Positions 9,005 through 18,323 are shown, counted from the stretch's first letter. The stretch: 64,000 nucleotides of DNA from Yoonia maritima (GCF_002933395.1 NZ_PKFN01000008.1:848688-912687), one strand, 5' to 3'. Numbers and translations are program-made. Notes: a model not told the origin generated them from the sequence alone.

Positions 9005-9289
9005 CTATTCCGTCCCGGATTTCGAAGTAGCCTCAACTATCTCAACACTCTCGCGCGACCAATCTTTGAGAAGTGTAACGAATGAGCCAAAGTAGAATCC
9101 AATTATCAGACCACCCCAGTTCGTTAAGGTTTGCGGCAGCTCCTTTGTTGGCCAGAAAATGGGTAAGAGGGCTACCACAAGAATGACTGCCAATGCGATA
9201 ATTGATGTTACAATAACGGTAACATAGATCACAAAACGCTTGGTGTGTTGGTCAAGCCCTGCGTTAGATGCAGCGATTTTCTTAGTCAT
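9005..9289 (-). CDS. Small two-helix membrane protein
   Basis: The protein has 94 residues with hydrophobic segments at about 19-45 and 56-74. A short, acidic C-terminal tail probably lies in the cytoplasm. The family was not recognised. Its start overlaps the preceding gene's stop by 4 bp (ATGA at 9286-9289), and only 2 bp separate it from the binding-protein gene that follows, so the genes are translationally coupled. Confidence 0.7.
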   Translation of the reverse strand: MTKKIAASNAGLDQHTKRFVIYVTVIVTSIIALAVILVVALLPIFWPTKELPQTLTNWGGLIIGFYFGSFVTLLKDWSRESVEIVEATSKSGTE

Positions 9290-10494
9290 GGGTCAATTCT
9301 CCGATCTGAAATCGATTGGGCACGTTCGTAATTTGACAGAAGTCGGGTATCTGAGTCAGAGGAGGGAAATGCAAAACTCGCCTCAAAATTGGCAGCTATG
9401 GCTTCAAAGCGAGCCCATTCAGTTGACAATACTGGTGAGTTAGACGCGTCCGACAAAAAATTCTCTTCAGATCTTCCGTCTCCGATTCCGCTCCTGATCA
9501 AAAGACAATCTGCCCACTCAAGTAAAAACAAACGGCGGGACCCCCACCTCATCGCAGCTTCGTCTGACAGTTCAAGGGCTCGAGCACTATTTTCAATTAA
9601 AGATGGGCAATCGCCGTCAGTTGAATGCAAATTTGAAAGCGTACGGAAAACTTCTATGACGGGTAATTCTCGATAGTCTGCGCCCTCCGACAACTCGTCG
9701 ATCATCTCCTCCCCAACCGCTATCGCGGCATCACGTACCGATCCACCGAAACCCAGCGAACTATCTAGATTTGGCATTCGAGCGAGTGTATTGAGCAACT
9801 CTCGCCGTAAGCGCCATTGATCGTTGAAGTCAAAGTTTTCGTACCCGGGAAGACTTTCAAGAGCTTCAGTTGTATGAAAATCTGCGATGAGCTCAGTATA
9901 CCCTGAACGATTTGCTTTTCGAAGGATGTCAAATAAATTCAGGACATTATCTAAAGTTGGATTAATCTGCACTGCTGTCCGGGCGCTTGTGTCTGCTCGT
10001 TCAAAATCAGATGGTCCAGGGTTCTCTATATCTAGAGCTCTGGTCGCCTCTTGACGGCTTGCGTCTGCGATAACGGATCTCCGAACTAATTCGAACTGGA
10101 CAGGTACAAGACCGTTCGTGTCGGATACGTCTTCAGGGATCCGGCGCACGGCAACGTCAGTTTCTGGAGCCTCTGCAAGCGTATATCCGGGAACATCGAT
10201 TTTGAAGAATGCATAAGTCCGCGCTAGATTTCCAAAAATTGGTTCAGATTCGAAAACGTACGTAGAGTTGTCTCTTTCGACATCAGGAGAACCTCTCCCC
10301 AAAGGCGGGTCAATTCGGTTCGGGCTCTGATCGCCATACACTTCAAACCAAACCGCGGGAGTGCCGGGGAAGCGGGGATCGCTGGGGAATTCTCCGTCAA
10401 CAATCCAGCCATCAAAATATGTCCCGTCAGCTGTAACCGCAGAACCGAATAGGTTACTGATACCTAAGAACGCCGCTGCTAACTGCAGTCGCAT
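9286..10494 (-). CDS. Hypothetical exported protein, helical repeat-like
   Basis: The protein has 402 residues. A signal peptide of about 22 residues (MRLQLAAAFLGISNLFGSAV) precedes a beta-rich N-terminal third. A helical region follows (residues 140-400) with regularly spaced helices that could be TPR/SEL1-like, although no clear consensus is visible. Only a few Cys are present (CPSL, DCLL). It overlaps the upstream cysteine-rich peptide gene by 16 bp and the downstream membrane gene by 4 bp. It probably works in the periplasm with the operon's binding protein. Function unknown. Confidence 0.7.
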   Translation of the reverse strand: MRLQLAAAFLGISNLFGSAVTADGTYFDGWIVDGEFPSDPRFPGTPAVWFEVYGDQSPNRIDPPLGRGSPDVERDNSTYVFESEPIFGNLARTYAFFKIDVPGYTLAEAPETDVAVRRIPEDVSDTNGLVPVQFELVRRSVIADASRQEATRALDIENPGPSDFERADTSARTAVQINPTLDNVLNLFDILRKANRSGYTELIADFHTTEALESLPGYENFDFNDQWRLRRELLNTLARMPNLDSSLGFGGSVRDAAIAVGEEMIDELSEGADYRELPVIEVFRTLSNLHSTDGDCPSLIENSARALELSDEAAMRWGSRRLFLLEWADCLLIRSGIGDGRSEENFLSDASNSPVLSTEWARFEAIAANFEASFAFPSSDSDTRLLSNYERAQSISDRRIDP

Positions 10495-10673
10495 CCCAAC
10501 ACCTTCCCGCTATCAGTGAGCCCCTGAGCACAGCATCGCTGACCATTAGAAAGCGTACAACAGTAGAGAGGTGCCCCATCTACGTTCGTCACTCGCAAGT
10601 CACAACCATCAGTTTTGACCGATGCCGGTCCAAGAAGCGTACCAGTGACCAAAATCAAAGAAATATACGACAT
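10479..10673 (-). CDS. Small exported cysteine-rich protein
   Basis: The protein has 64 residues. A hydrophobic N-terminus (SLILVTGTLLGPASV) looks like a signal peptide. The rest holds seven cysteines in the pattern C-x13-CC-x7-CC-x11-C-x-C, which suggests a disulfide-rich or metal-binding exported peptide. It is the first gene of the operon ending at 8196 and overlaps the next gene by 16 bp. The family was not recognised. It is easily missed by gene callers because of its size, but the coupling supports it. Confidence 0.6.
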   Translation of the reverse strand: MSYISLILVTGTLLGPASVKTDGCDLRVTNVDGAPLYCCTLSNGQRCCAQGLTDSGKVLGCDCS

Positions 10674-11209
10674 TATTTCACCACAAAATAGACATAGCCA
10701 TCATTTCTAGATGGCAAAAATCAAAGCTTCACCCGATGTTCGGTATTCGATCAACCCCTGAAAACCGATGAGTTGGTCTTGAACGTTGCTAACGTCAGTG
10801 CTTTGAAAAAATTGGCGCAGAAACTAACACAATACGACTATCCAGAAGCCCATTAATGAAGACAAGGATACACAAAAATCGATTCGTGTCATCTTTCTTA
10901 GGAATTATCCCAGTTTACAGTCGTGCGTTCCGTCGTTTGAAAATTGCCCACGTGGTAGGCTACTCGCCTCCAACCGTTGCGCCGTTATTGTGGCAACTCG
11001 AGGAGATGACTATAGAAAATTTCCTTTGAACAACAAAGGCGTGTAGGCCGCTTCCAGCGGTTGCAAATTCATGTTGTAAAACTCTATGGCTCCGCAACAG
11101 GTTTGCGTAACCAGTCTGGTTTAGGGCCCTCACAGCACAAGCATCGCCACATGATGCCGTCACATAGATAAGGCCGGGTCGAGCTGAGCAGGTGCGGTTG
11201 GAGAAAACA
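10674..11209. other. Intergenic region, probable promoter region of the 10673 operon
   Basis: No supported gene was found. The first ~200 bp upstream of the cysteine-rich peptide gene are AT-rich and would contain the operon promoter, but no clear -35/-10 pair stands out. A 67-codon minus-strand frame near 10960-11163 lacks a ribosome binding site and any recognisable feature. Confidence 0.5.
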
Positions 11210-11431
11210 ATGCAAGCGAAACCGACCGATTTCAGGAATCAAATTCTGATGATCCGTTCTACAGAGTTAGATTTCTTGACCGCAATCGAAGGCGATGTCT
11301 CTTTGCCAATCGCTGTCAGAGATAAAGACGCGCTGCACGACTGGGTTGCAGAAAATAGGCTCTCAATTTCACCAATTGGTCGTCGGCGAAAAGCTGTGAT
11401 GGTCTCAGGGCTGGTTGATCGTTGGGGATAG
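11210..11431 (+). CDS. Small hypothetical protein
   Basis: ATG at 11210 is preferred over GTG at 11192 because GGAG (about 11199-11202) lies 7-8 bases upstream. The 73-residue protein is soluble and mixed alpha/beta, ending in RRRKAVMVSGLVDRWG. No family was recognised. It stands alone, followed by a GC-rich intergenic motif (GCGGAC...GTCCGC, about 11480-11535). Confidence 0.45.
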   Translation: MQAKPTDFRNQILMIRSTELDFLTAIEGDVSLPIAVRDKDALHDWVAENRLSISPIGRRRKAVMVSGLVDRWG

Positions 11432-11580
11432 CCGGTTTAGGAAACATCACCGTTCGCTGCATAAGGCACGAACGGGAACAGTGCGGACAGAGCGGACCTC
11501 CGGGAACAGTGTTTGAAGGTCCGCTCCCGTGATCTCATTGCGCGTCGCGAAGTGCGTCCGGCGACAGGCCGTTGGTCGGC

Positions 11581-12000
11581 CTACGCAGTCTCATGCCGAT
11601 CAACGATATCGGTCACGTTCTCGCGAAAGTAGTCCATCTGACCGTCTGCCTCGTGTGAGACGATGTAGGTGAGACTTGTGACATCCTTCTGGAGTAGGCC
11701 GTAAAAGAACCGTTGGTTGAAACACGTCAGAATCCAGCCGGCCCCAAGCTCGAAACAGTTGATCGCAAGAGCCTCCGTCCCTTTCGGAAACACCTCTTGC
11801 CCCAGGCGGCCGATCACCTGGGCTAGACTGTTCCGACTATCCGCCTGCTGCCAGCTTGTGTCGGCCTCATCGCGGAAATGATCGATGCGAAAATCTATAT
11901 CCTCGGCGATCAGTTCGAAGAGCGACGGATCTCCAGCCGCGAATTTTGTCAGCACTTGTCCGATCACGGTGTCTTCGGTTGCCACAGGTTTCAGGTGCAT
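11581..12000 (-). CDS. NTF2/SnoaL-like domain protein
   Basis: The protein has 139 residues. The pattern (helical start, then FELIAEDIDFRIDHFRDEAD and a curved sheet ending in FRENVTDIVDRHE) fits the cone-shaped SnoaL/NTF2-like fold, as found in small polyketide-cyclase-like or stress proteins. The substrate cannot be inferred. It is divergent from the LysR gene at 12098, so LysR probably regulates it through the shared ~97-bp intergenic region. Confidence 0.65.
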   Translation of the reverse strand: MHLKPVATEDTVIGQVLTKFAAGDPSLFELIAEDIDFRIDHFRDEADTSWQQADSRNSLAQVIGRLGQEVFPKGTEALAINCFELGAGWILTCFNQRFFYGLLQKDVTSLTYIVSHEADGQMDYFRENVTDIVDRHETA

Positions 12001-12073
12001 TTTCTTTGGTCCCTATATGGTTGATCCTGGGATCATTGACGGCACCAACGGAAAAAGGAAATTGCGATACTAT

Positions 12074-12088
12074 CTATTCTTGGTATAG
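12074..12088. promoter_or_regulatory. Candidate LysR box
   Basis: CTAT-TCTTGGT-ATAG is a 4-7-4 dyad fitting the T-N11-A rule for LysR-type regulators. It lies 10 bp before the LysR start codon, between two divergent genes. A wider ATCTAT...ATAGAT dyad (12072-12106) surrounds it. Binding is inferred. Confidence 0.5.
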
Positions 12089-12097
12089 CTAAAAACT

Positions 12098-12928
12098 ATG
12101 ATAGATCTAAACACCCTGCGCTATTTCACCAGCGCCTTCGAGACCGGCACATTCAGCCAGGCCGCCCATGTGAACGGTGTCAGCCAGCCGACCGTTTCGG
12201 CCGCGATCCAGAAACTGGAAGATCGGCTTGGCACGCCCTTGTTCAGACGGTCCAAGACAGGCCTGAAGCCCTATCCGCTTGCTGCGCGTCTTTATCACGA
12301 CGTGATTGATTCCGTGACCCACCTTGTTGCGTTGGAAACACGCCTTCTCGACGAACCGTTGCAGATGGTTCGGATCTATTGTGCGCCGGACATGCTGATG
12401 CGCCACATTGCACCTGATCTGAACAGCCTGCGCCGCCGGTTCAAAGGCCTGCAATTCGCTTTTACCGACGATGCGCGGGCAAGCGACCTCGCCTATGTTT
12501 CAGACGCATGCATACCTGAAACACATTCCTTCATCCTCATGGCGGAAGACCCCTTCAAAGTGGCAGTCGCCCGGCACCATCCGCTGGCGGCATCCCGGAA
12601 GATGCGGATCGAAGACCTGCGCACGCAACCGCTCATCCACCGCCCGTATTGCCCACATGCAGACAGGATGGAGCTTGCCCCGTCCATGGTCGCCTCGGTG
12701 GCGCAGGCGACAAATGACCAGCAATTGCTCGATTTGGTCGCGGCAGGCTTGGGCGTTGCGTTCGTGCCCGCATCACATGGGGAGGCGCGAGATGATATCG
12801 CATTGCTGTCTCTGTCCGATGCAGATGCAGGGGCACGCAGAACCGGGATATCGCATCGCAAATCTGCTCATGCGAAAGAGCTTGCGAAGCTCCTGACCAA
12901 GCAGAAGCGCTATGCGCATGAGCTGTGA
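12098..12928 (+). CDS. LysR-family transcriptional regulator
   Basis: The protein has 276 residues. The N-terminal winged HTH (LNTLRYFTSAFETGTFSQAA, then QPTVSAAIQKLEDRLG) is canonical. The effector-binding domain starts near residue 90 and is a little short, ending in a basic helical tail. The divergent SnoaL-like gene at 11581 is the natural candidate target. The downstream 200 bp holds GC-rich interspersed motifs rather than a gene. Confidence 0.9.
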   Translation: MIDLNTLRYFTSAFETGTFSQAAHVNGVSQPTVSAAIQKLEDRLGTPLFRRSKTGLKPYPLAARLYHDVIDSVTHLVALETRLLDEPLQMVRIYCAPDMLMRHIAPDLNSLRRRFKGLQFAFTDDARASDLAYVSDACIPETHSFILMAEDPFKVAVARHHPLAASRKMRIEDLRTQPLIHRPYCPHADRMELAPSMVASVAQATNDQQLLDLVAAGLGVAFVPASHGEARDDIALLSLSDADAGARRTGISHRKSAHAKELAKLLTKQKRYAHEL

Positions 12929-13142
12929 TAAGGCGCATCAGGCCATGTCCCAGACCATTTCTGAAGTGATTTGGCACTGCGGCCCGACGCAAACGGACAT
13001 TCCGAGCTTTCGCAGCGTTTGACGCTTTGCGCTCACTCCGGCCATTCGCTGCACCGAACGCAAAGGTCGGCTGTGCGGACGAAGCGGATATTGGGGTCCT
13101 GAAACGAGAAGTCCGCTTTAGGATAGGTAGACCAGCCCTCCA

Positions 13143-13913
13143 TCACACCTCTTTTGCAAGAAAGTGTGTTGGCAAAGATAGATTCTGCTCCGCCAGCGCC
13201 GCCATTAGTGCGTCAGACATGCAGATCTGCGGCTTTGTCAGCTTAACCTCGCGCCAGACATGTTTTCCCGCAAACGCTTCTTTAGAAAAAGCTAGTTCCT
13301 TAACATGATCGGACGACTCAATAGCTCTAAAGTCTCCGACATCCGGTATGAACGACTGCGCTCTGCTCTGCTCTGGCCGGAAACTGTCCAGAAATGTCCC
13401 AATGCGCATGCCGTAATATTGCTCTGACCAGGTCTTGTTGCGTGGCAACTCAATTTTCATCGGCCAAAACTGATGCACGCCCGGCTCAAGGGTTTCGATA
13501 GCATCTTTTATAGTTGCAGAAACGATAGGAAAACCAAATATAAACATTGCCCCGAGTTTAGGGGGGGTTCTGGTTAGTTTGAGCACCTTCGGGCACTCCA
13601 CATCTTTTAGTGGGCCGAGGTTTCTTTCCCATTTCTTTATGACGAGGGACTTTATAAAACTATTTTCTATCCCCATGGCCTGCAATTCTTTAAATTCGTC
13701 CTCCATCCCCAAGGACTTAACCTCCGCTTCCCGCCTCTCGGCGCTAAAATAGGCGTCCAATCCCTCGTTAAACCCAACGTAATCGCCAGCCGGAAAAAAC
13801 ATGCCTAGAGTGACCGGTTTAAAAACTGCCCATACCATTAGATTTCTCTCTTTTTCTTCTCCGCCAAACCAGCCTGAAGACGCTGAACTCCAATAGCCAC
13901 TCATCGGCGGCAC
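13143..13913 (-). CDS. Imm11/DUF1629-like protein, possible orphan immunity protein
   Basis: The protein has 256 residues from the first ATG; a later start at residue 26 (MVWAVFKPVT) has a purine-rich upstream stretch and may be the true one. The core (LGAMFIFGFPIVSATIKDAI, then a PGVHQFWPMKI segment) resembles the imm11/DUF1629 family, whose members are found next to polymorphic toxins as cognate immunity proteins. No toxin gene is adjacent here, which suggests either an orphan immunity protein or a different role. Repeats lie on both sides. Family assignment is from memory of the pattern and is moderate. Confidence 0.5.
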   Translation of the reverse strand: MPPMSGYWSSASSGWFGGEEKERNLMVWAVFKPVTLGMFFPAGDYVGFNEGLDAYFSAERREAEVKSLGMEDEFKELQAMGIENSFIKSLVIKKWERNLGPLKDVECPKVLKLTRTPPKLGAMFIFGFPIVSATIKDAIETLEPGVHQFWPMKIELPRNKTWSEQYYGMRIGTFLDSFRPEQSRAQSFIPDVGDFRAIESSDHVKELAFSKEAFAGKHVWREVKLTKPQICMSDALMAALAEQNLSLPTHFLAKEV

Positions 13914-14026
13914 GATCGCTTAGGCTTACCCGCAAAACCACATGCGCAAAAGGGCCGAATGGACAGAGCTTCGAACTCTCATTTTTTGAAATCTGGCTTT
14001 AGCCGCAATACAGCAATCCGGAAGTT

Positions 14027-14064
14027 TGGGCTCTCTGCCGCCATTAGATCGGTCGCAGCATTTT
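14027..14064 (+). repeat. 38-bp interspersed repeat, copy 1
   Basis: TGGGCTCTCTGC...GCAGCATTTT is identical but for one base to 38143-38180. It lies in a 357-bp gene-free stretch (13914-14270) that holds no other supported gene. Both copies are followed 30-45 bp later by GACGGCCCA and a GCCATTCAC motif, so the unit is probably about 80-120 bp with divergent spacers. Confidence 0.75.
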
Positions 14065-14206
14065 GCCTGTCTGGAGCGCGATCTACGACACGGACGGCCC
14101 ATTGCTGCCATTCACCTCACCGCCCAATGCTGGGGTCGCAACCCGCATAGCGGACGTAGGACGATACCGCAGCATTTCAGGAAGCCCAGATGACCGCAAC
14201 GCGGAC

Positions 14207-14245
14207 GAAGCGGCCTTTGGCTTTAAACAAACCAATGGCCGCTTC
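14207..14245. terminator. Intergenic hairpin downstream of the 14271 gene
   Basis: GAAGCGGCC-T-TTGG pairs with CCAA-T-GGCCGCTTC around an 11-base AT-rich loop; there is one mismatch. It lies 26 bp after the stop of the minus-strand gene at 14271 and may end that operon, although no U-run follows on the minus strand. The same GCGGCCATTGG stem recurs at 35282-35314. Confidence 0.45.
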
Positions 14246-14270
14246 TTGATTAAAAAATCTCTTGCAGTCA

Positions 14271-14699
14271 CTATAGTTCAATATGAAGGTGAGGTTCACC
14301 GTCACTTGTCTTTTCTAGCGACTGCCCTTTTGGACCGACGATACCGCGAATACGTTTGCGCAAGTTAGAAAACTGTTCAGACGTGACCACGTCGACGGCC
14401 TTGTCCAAGTCCAGCCCTAATCGGAACCATCCGGGTTTGACCATCGAAATAGAAATCACCGTTGCCTCAAACGGCTGGGACAAGTAGTTGCCGTTGACCT
14501 TTTCACCTACGGCCCAACCTTCGGGCGGCCCGTTTCCGATGGCTGCGAACATCGTGTTCCAATCGCGGAACCCGTGTTGATGGGCGATGAGTTCAAGGGA
14601 CTTGGCATGGCCAATCGGCGTACCATCCTCAGTCATTTTCTTGCGTAGGCGTTTCGCTTGGTCCTTTGCCTGCGTCTTTGAAGGAAGTTGGTTGTTCAT
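14271..14699 (-). CDS. Glyoxalase-superfamily-type small protein
   Basis: The protein has 142 residues. ATG at 14699 is chosen because it overlaps the MATE gene's TGA (ATGA, 14696-14699). The N-terminal half (KAQAKRL-like helix, then GHAKSLELIAHQHGFRDWNT) matches a short alphaproteobacterial family annotated as glyoxalase superfamily. The C-terminal half is a beta domain (FEATVISISMVKPGWFRLG). No glyoxalase active-site residues can be confirmed. Coupling to the MATE exporter suggests a role in the same stress or export response. Confidence 0.7.
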   Translation of the reverse strand: MNNQLPSKTQAKDQAKRLRKKMTEDGTPIGHAKSLELIAHQHGFRDWNTMFAAIGNGPPEGWAVGEKVNGNYLSQPFEATVISISMVKPGWFRLGLDLDKAVDVVTSEQFSNLRKRIRGIVGPKGQSLEKTSDGEPHLHIEL

Positions 14700-16087
14700 G
14701 GCACTTCTCCAGTCCCACCGTGGAAAATGCCCCATTTCAATCCGGTCTTTTGTGCGGCTTGCCAGAGAACAAATGCGGTGACACCTAACATGATCACTTC
14801 AGCCACTGGACCTGCGTACCAGATGCCGATCTCTCCAAATAAAACAGGCATCAAAAACGTCAACGGGATCGCAATGGCATATGGTTTGGTCAGGCCGAGC
14901 AATGCAGCTTTGCCTGCTAACCCAATCGCTTGAAAGTAAGTCGCAATCATCATCAACGGCCCTATCAAAAAGAATACAGAGGTCATGATCGGCAAAATGC
15001 GCTCGACCTCCACAATGACCGCCATGTCATCCACAAACGCGCTGGCAATTTGGCCGGGCGCGCTCATCACAATGGCTTGCACAACCGCGCAATAGACAAA
15101 GGCCACCCAAAGCGCCACACGCAGGCTTGAATCCGACCTTCGCCACAGTTCAGCGCCATAGTTGTTACCCGTGATCGTTTGCATTGCGAAGGACAACCCT
15201 AAGAGCGGGAGAAACGCAAAGGTGATAACTCGTGTGATAATTCCGTAAGCTGTAATTGTATCTGCGTAGCCCGGTCGCCCGACCCATTGCAAAGCAGCGA
15301 TAATCGCAGCTGATCCAAGCGCCAATCCGACAAAATTCAAGCTTTGAGGGGCTCCCAACGCGAGGATGCGACCCCATTTTTTGCGCATCGAATGGGACAA
15401 CAGCGTTGCGGGTCGGAGTGTTGTTTCGCCAAGAGCACGGAACGCACAGATGATGGCAAAGGCAAGCGCTTGCGCCGCTGCAGTACCAAAAGCTGATCCC
15501 GCGACGCCCATGTCCAGAATGGCGATCAGGGTGTAATTGAAGCCAATGTTTGCAATCGACACCAGCAGGCTCATCGCGGCCATGAAACCCACGCGCCCTT
15601 CGTTGCGCAATGCATCAGAATTGACTGACAGCACGAAAAGCAACGGTGAAAAGAACACCGTGATCTGCAAATAGACCAGTCCCATCTGCGCCAGTGTCTC
15701 GGACCCTCCTGCCGCCAATAGTGCAACGGGTTGACCAAAGAAGGTGAACAACAGAATCAGGATTGCACCTAATGCGACGGCCAAGCCGTGCGCGCCTGCA
15801 AAGATCGTCCGGGCGTCATCAATATCACCTGCGCCAAGAGACCGCGCCAAAAGGCTCGACATGCCATTCGCGACAAGCGTGGAAAGCGCTACGATCAACA
15901 TATAGATCGGGAACATCAGCGTGACGGCGGCAAGCGCATCCGATCCCACGTAAATGCCCAGGAACAGCGCATCTGCCACGGACAGCAATCCGTTCATCCC
16001 CATCACAAAAATGATCGGGAGTGCGGTTTTCAGGTAAATGGAGCTTAGTGGCCCATCGGTAAACCTATTGGTGGGGGTATCAGTCAT
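14696..16087 (-). CDS. MATE-family efflux transporter
   Basis: The protein has 463 residues from the ATG at 16087 (MTDTPTNRF), which has an AGAGAG ribosome-binding-like stretch about 9 bases upstream; a start 7 codons earlier is possible. About 12 hydrophobic segments are arranged as two homologous halves, with the FVMGMNGLLSVADALFLGIY and LALGSAAIIAAL regions typical of MATE proteins. It exports cationic or organic compounds using a Na+ or H+ gradient in the inner membrane; the substrate is unknown. It is the first gene of a two-gene operon. Confidence 0.9.
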   Translation of the reverse strand: MTDTPTNRFTDGPLSSIYLKTALPIIFVMGMNGLLSVADALFLGIYVGSDALAAVTLMFPIYMLIVALSTLVANGMSSLLARSLGAGDIDDARTIFAGAHGLAVALGAILILLFTFFGQPVALLAAGGSETLAQMGLVYLQITVFFSPLLFVLSVNSDALRNEGRVGFMAAMSLLVSIANIGFNYTLIAILDMGVAGSAFGTAAAQALAFAIICAFRALGETTLRPATLLSHSMRKKWGRILALGAPQSLNFVGLALGSAAIIAALQWVGRPGYADTITAYGIITRVITFAFLPLLGLSFAMQTITGNNYGAELWRRSDSSLRVALWVAFVYCAVVQAIVMSAPGQIASAFVDDMAVIVEVERILPIMTSVFFLIGPLMMIATYFQAIGLAGKAALLGLTKPYAIAIPLTFLMPVLFGEIGIWYAGPVAEVIMLGVTAFVLWQAAQKTGLKWGIFHGGTGEVP

Positions 16088-16328
16088 ATCCCATATCTCT
16101 CTAGCCAAATCACGCTGCTTAAGATGGGACCCGCATTACCATCCGCGCGATATGCGGAAAGAGTTAGATAGAGATTTACGTCGCAGAACTTAACCAAGAC
16201 AAATGTCAGCGGGAGGCAGGCGTCTACGGCCTTTCTGCTCACTAAGCGGAGGTCGTCCCGCAGTCAAGTGGTCACTTATATCGGCTCTGCCAGAGCCGAC
16301 ATTCGTGCAGCGTGTAGCATTCGGTAAA

Positions 16329-16427
16329 ATGGGCTCTTCGCGGTCATAAGCTGCGCAGACCACGAACGGCTGGTCTAGGATGAACTGACTTTCGCTGCAC
16401 GGCGCATGAACCGGTAAGATGCGGACA
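16329..16427 (+). repeat. 99-bp direct repeat, left copy
   Basis: This is identical over 99 bases to 18411-18509 in the same orientation (starts ATGGGCTCTTCGCGGTCATA, ends GATGCGGACA). The two copies bracket the DUF1963 gene. The surrounding gene-free stretch 16088-16565 holds nothing else supported apart from GC-rich motifs near 16200-16320. Confidence 0.95.
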
Positions 16428-16565
16428 AACTTGCCATTGAAAACATCCATCTGAATGTCCGCTTGCAAAAAATGAGCTATCTTTTCTTTCAGTGAGATTG
16501 TGTCTGTATTCGAATTTCTTTGGGAGCTAGAATCAAATGAAGACTAAGCTGGTTGCGTTGCAAAA

Positions 16566-18323
16566 CTAAGCCCGTTCCGCTGTTATAAAGGCCTTTTCAA
16601 AACGGCGGTTCGTCAGGTCATCCTTTTCGATCCAGAACACCACCCAATCACCATAGAATTCGAAACCAAGGTCAGGGTCGGTCTGAATGGCCAAAAGCCG
16701 GATGAGATTTCCTTCTGGTTCTATTTGAGTTTGGCCGCCGAACATATGATGCGTTTTATAGTAGTACGCGTTGGCGGGGTTTCTGGCGAAGTAGACTTGA
16801 GCCTCATTGATTTCCTGTGATGTCCCCGTCTGGGTCCGGGTGAATTGTCGGTGCGAAAGCTGCGCGCGGACATGTTCCATACTGTCCAGATATGCTTTGA
16901 CGATTGCTGTCTCTATAGTGCCATTTTTCGACTTGGTTGTCGATCTGTAGCCGTCAAATGAGAGATACTCGAAGGGGCGGCGTGTATATCCTTCAAGGGG
17001 GTGACCGAAGAACGGCGAACCTTCTTCCAGCGTTTCCGGGTAAGGTACGTTTGGACGTTGCCGCAGCGCAAACTCAGAGACATCGGCAGAAGAATAGATA
17101 ACGCAGTTCATCGCCAGCGACTTGCGGTTGAACGCAATTTCATTGTCTGCGAATGGTTCAAAAAAGAAGAAAAGGGTGCCCCACTCGGGCAGATCAATGC
17201 TGCCGTCAATGCGCGGCAAGGTCGCCAAATCGATCTGGGCAAGCAGGTGCTTTGGTATCTTCTTGGTGACAAAATCGGCGTAGACCTCACCATCTTCATC
17301 TTCGATTTCCTCCTCGACCTCATAGTCGAAACATGGCCAGTCTATTTCAGGTGGTAAGTTGGCAGCACCTCCCAACCACGACCCGGGACAACCCACCTCA
17401 TCTGGTCGATCAGTTTTTACCAAGACGAGGCCGGGATGACGTGCCTTTGCCAGCGCTTCATCGATCTCCTGTTGTGATGGGGTGCGTTTCCACTCAGCAT
17501 AAACGGGGTCTTTCATTCTCTCTTCATGTAAATCTTGAGCCGCATTTTCCTTTTCAGCCCGCTTGTCTTGAAGGTGTTTTTTGTAGGTCTGTACAGGTTC
17601 TTGGAGATCCGGGTTAAGGCGGACAATCAATGGCAGCATCTCATACACAAGATGCCCTTCCTTGCTCTCCAGCGACCTCCATTTCCGTATCAGTCCTTCC
17701 AAAACAGACAAAAACGCGGGGTCATATTGCGCCTCGTCGTTGTTCAAGACGGCGTTAAGTACAGCCACCGGCCAAAATCGCAAACTTTTTGCCTCCCATT
17801 GGGGATGTATACCCACAGAGGCGCGATCTCCATCATGGGTGCGGTCGCGTTCGATGTTACCATTAGGATCACACATGAACTCAAGGACGAGTGCCGCATC
17901 GGAACTGGACATGACCGCCACGTTCTCTTGCGCAATCTCCTTGGCCATGCAGTGTAGCCGTTCCGCATCAACATGATATTGTTCAAAGTTATGATGTACG
18001 ATTGCGCAATGAACCCCACTTTTGTGCATCGCAACGGCAATCCTTGCCAGCATATCACCTTGTTCAGCTTTGGGCCGCCGCAAAATGGATCGGGCCAGTT
18101 CGGGGTGATGATCATAAATATTTTCATCGCCCACAATTAACGCTCCGCTCGCGCTTTTTTCTACAAGCAACTGGTTCAGATACGGACTACCGATGTTGCT
18201 GCGAAACCCATCGGGCGGTCCAGCAAGTAGTTCCACCAGTGGGACCACAGGTTGAGAACGAGGCTTATCTCTCAAAACACTCAAAATTGATCGGATCGAT
18301 TTCGGCAGGTTGGGTCGGGGCAT
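16566..18323 (-). CDS. DUF1963 (YwqG-like) domain protein
   Basis: The protein has 585 residues. The C-terminal half (from about residue 285) is a DUF1963/YwqG-like beta domain: a KIPKHLLAQIDLATLP strand, LPEWGTLFFFF, a HHMFGGQTQIEPEG segment, and a LIRLLAIQTDPD...GDWVVFWIEKDDLTNRRFE ending. The N-terminal half is a helical region of unknown function. YwqG-like proteins are often encoded near toxin or immunity genes, but their biochemical role is not settled. The gene is alone between identical 99-bp direct repeats, which suggests acquisition or excision as a cassette. Confidence 0.75.
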   Translation of the reverse strand: MPRPNLPKSIRSILSVLRDKPRSQPVVPLVELLAGPPDGFRSNIGSPYLNQLLVEKSASGALIVGDENIYDHHPELARSILRRPKAEQGDMLARIAVAMHKSGVHCAIVHHNFEQYHVDAERLHCMAKEIAQENVAVMSSSDAALVLEFMCDPNGNIERDRTHDGDRASVGIHPQWEAKSLRFWPVAVLNAVLNNDEAQYDPAFLSVLEGLIRKWRSLESKEGHLVYEMLPLIVRLNPDLQEPVQTYKKHLQDKRAEKENAAQDLHEERMKDPVYAEWKRTPSQQEIDEALAKARHPGLVLVKTDRPDEVGCPGSWLGGAANLPPEIDWPCFDYEVEEEIEDEDGEVYADFVTKKIPKHLLAQIDLATLPRIDGSIDLPEWGTLFFFFEPFADNEIAFNRKSLAMNCVIYSSADVSEFALRQRPNVPYPETLEEGSPFFGHPLEGYTRRPFEYLSFDGYRSTTKSKNGTIETAIVKAYLDSMEHVRAQLSHRQFTRTQTGTSQEINEAQVYFARNPANAYYYKTHHMFGGQTQIEPEGNLIRLLAIQTDPDLGFEFYGDWVVFWIEKDDLTNRRFEKAFITAERA

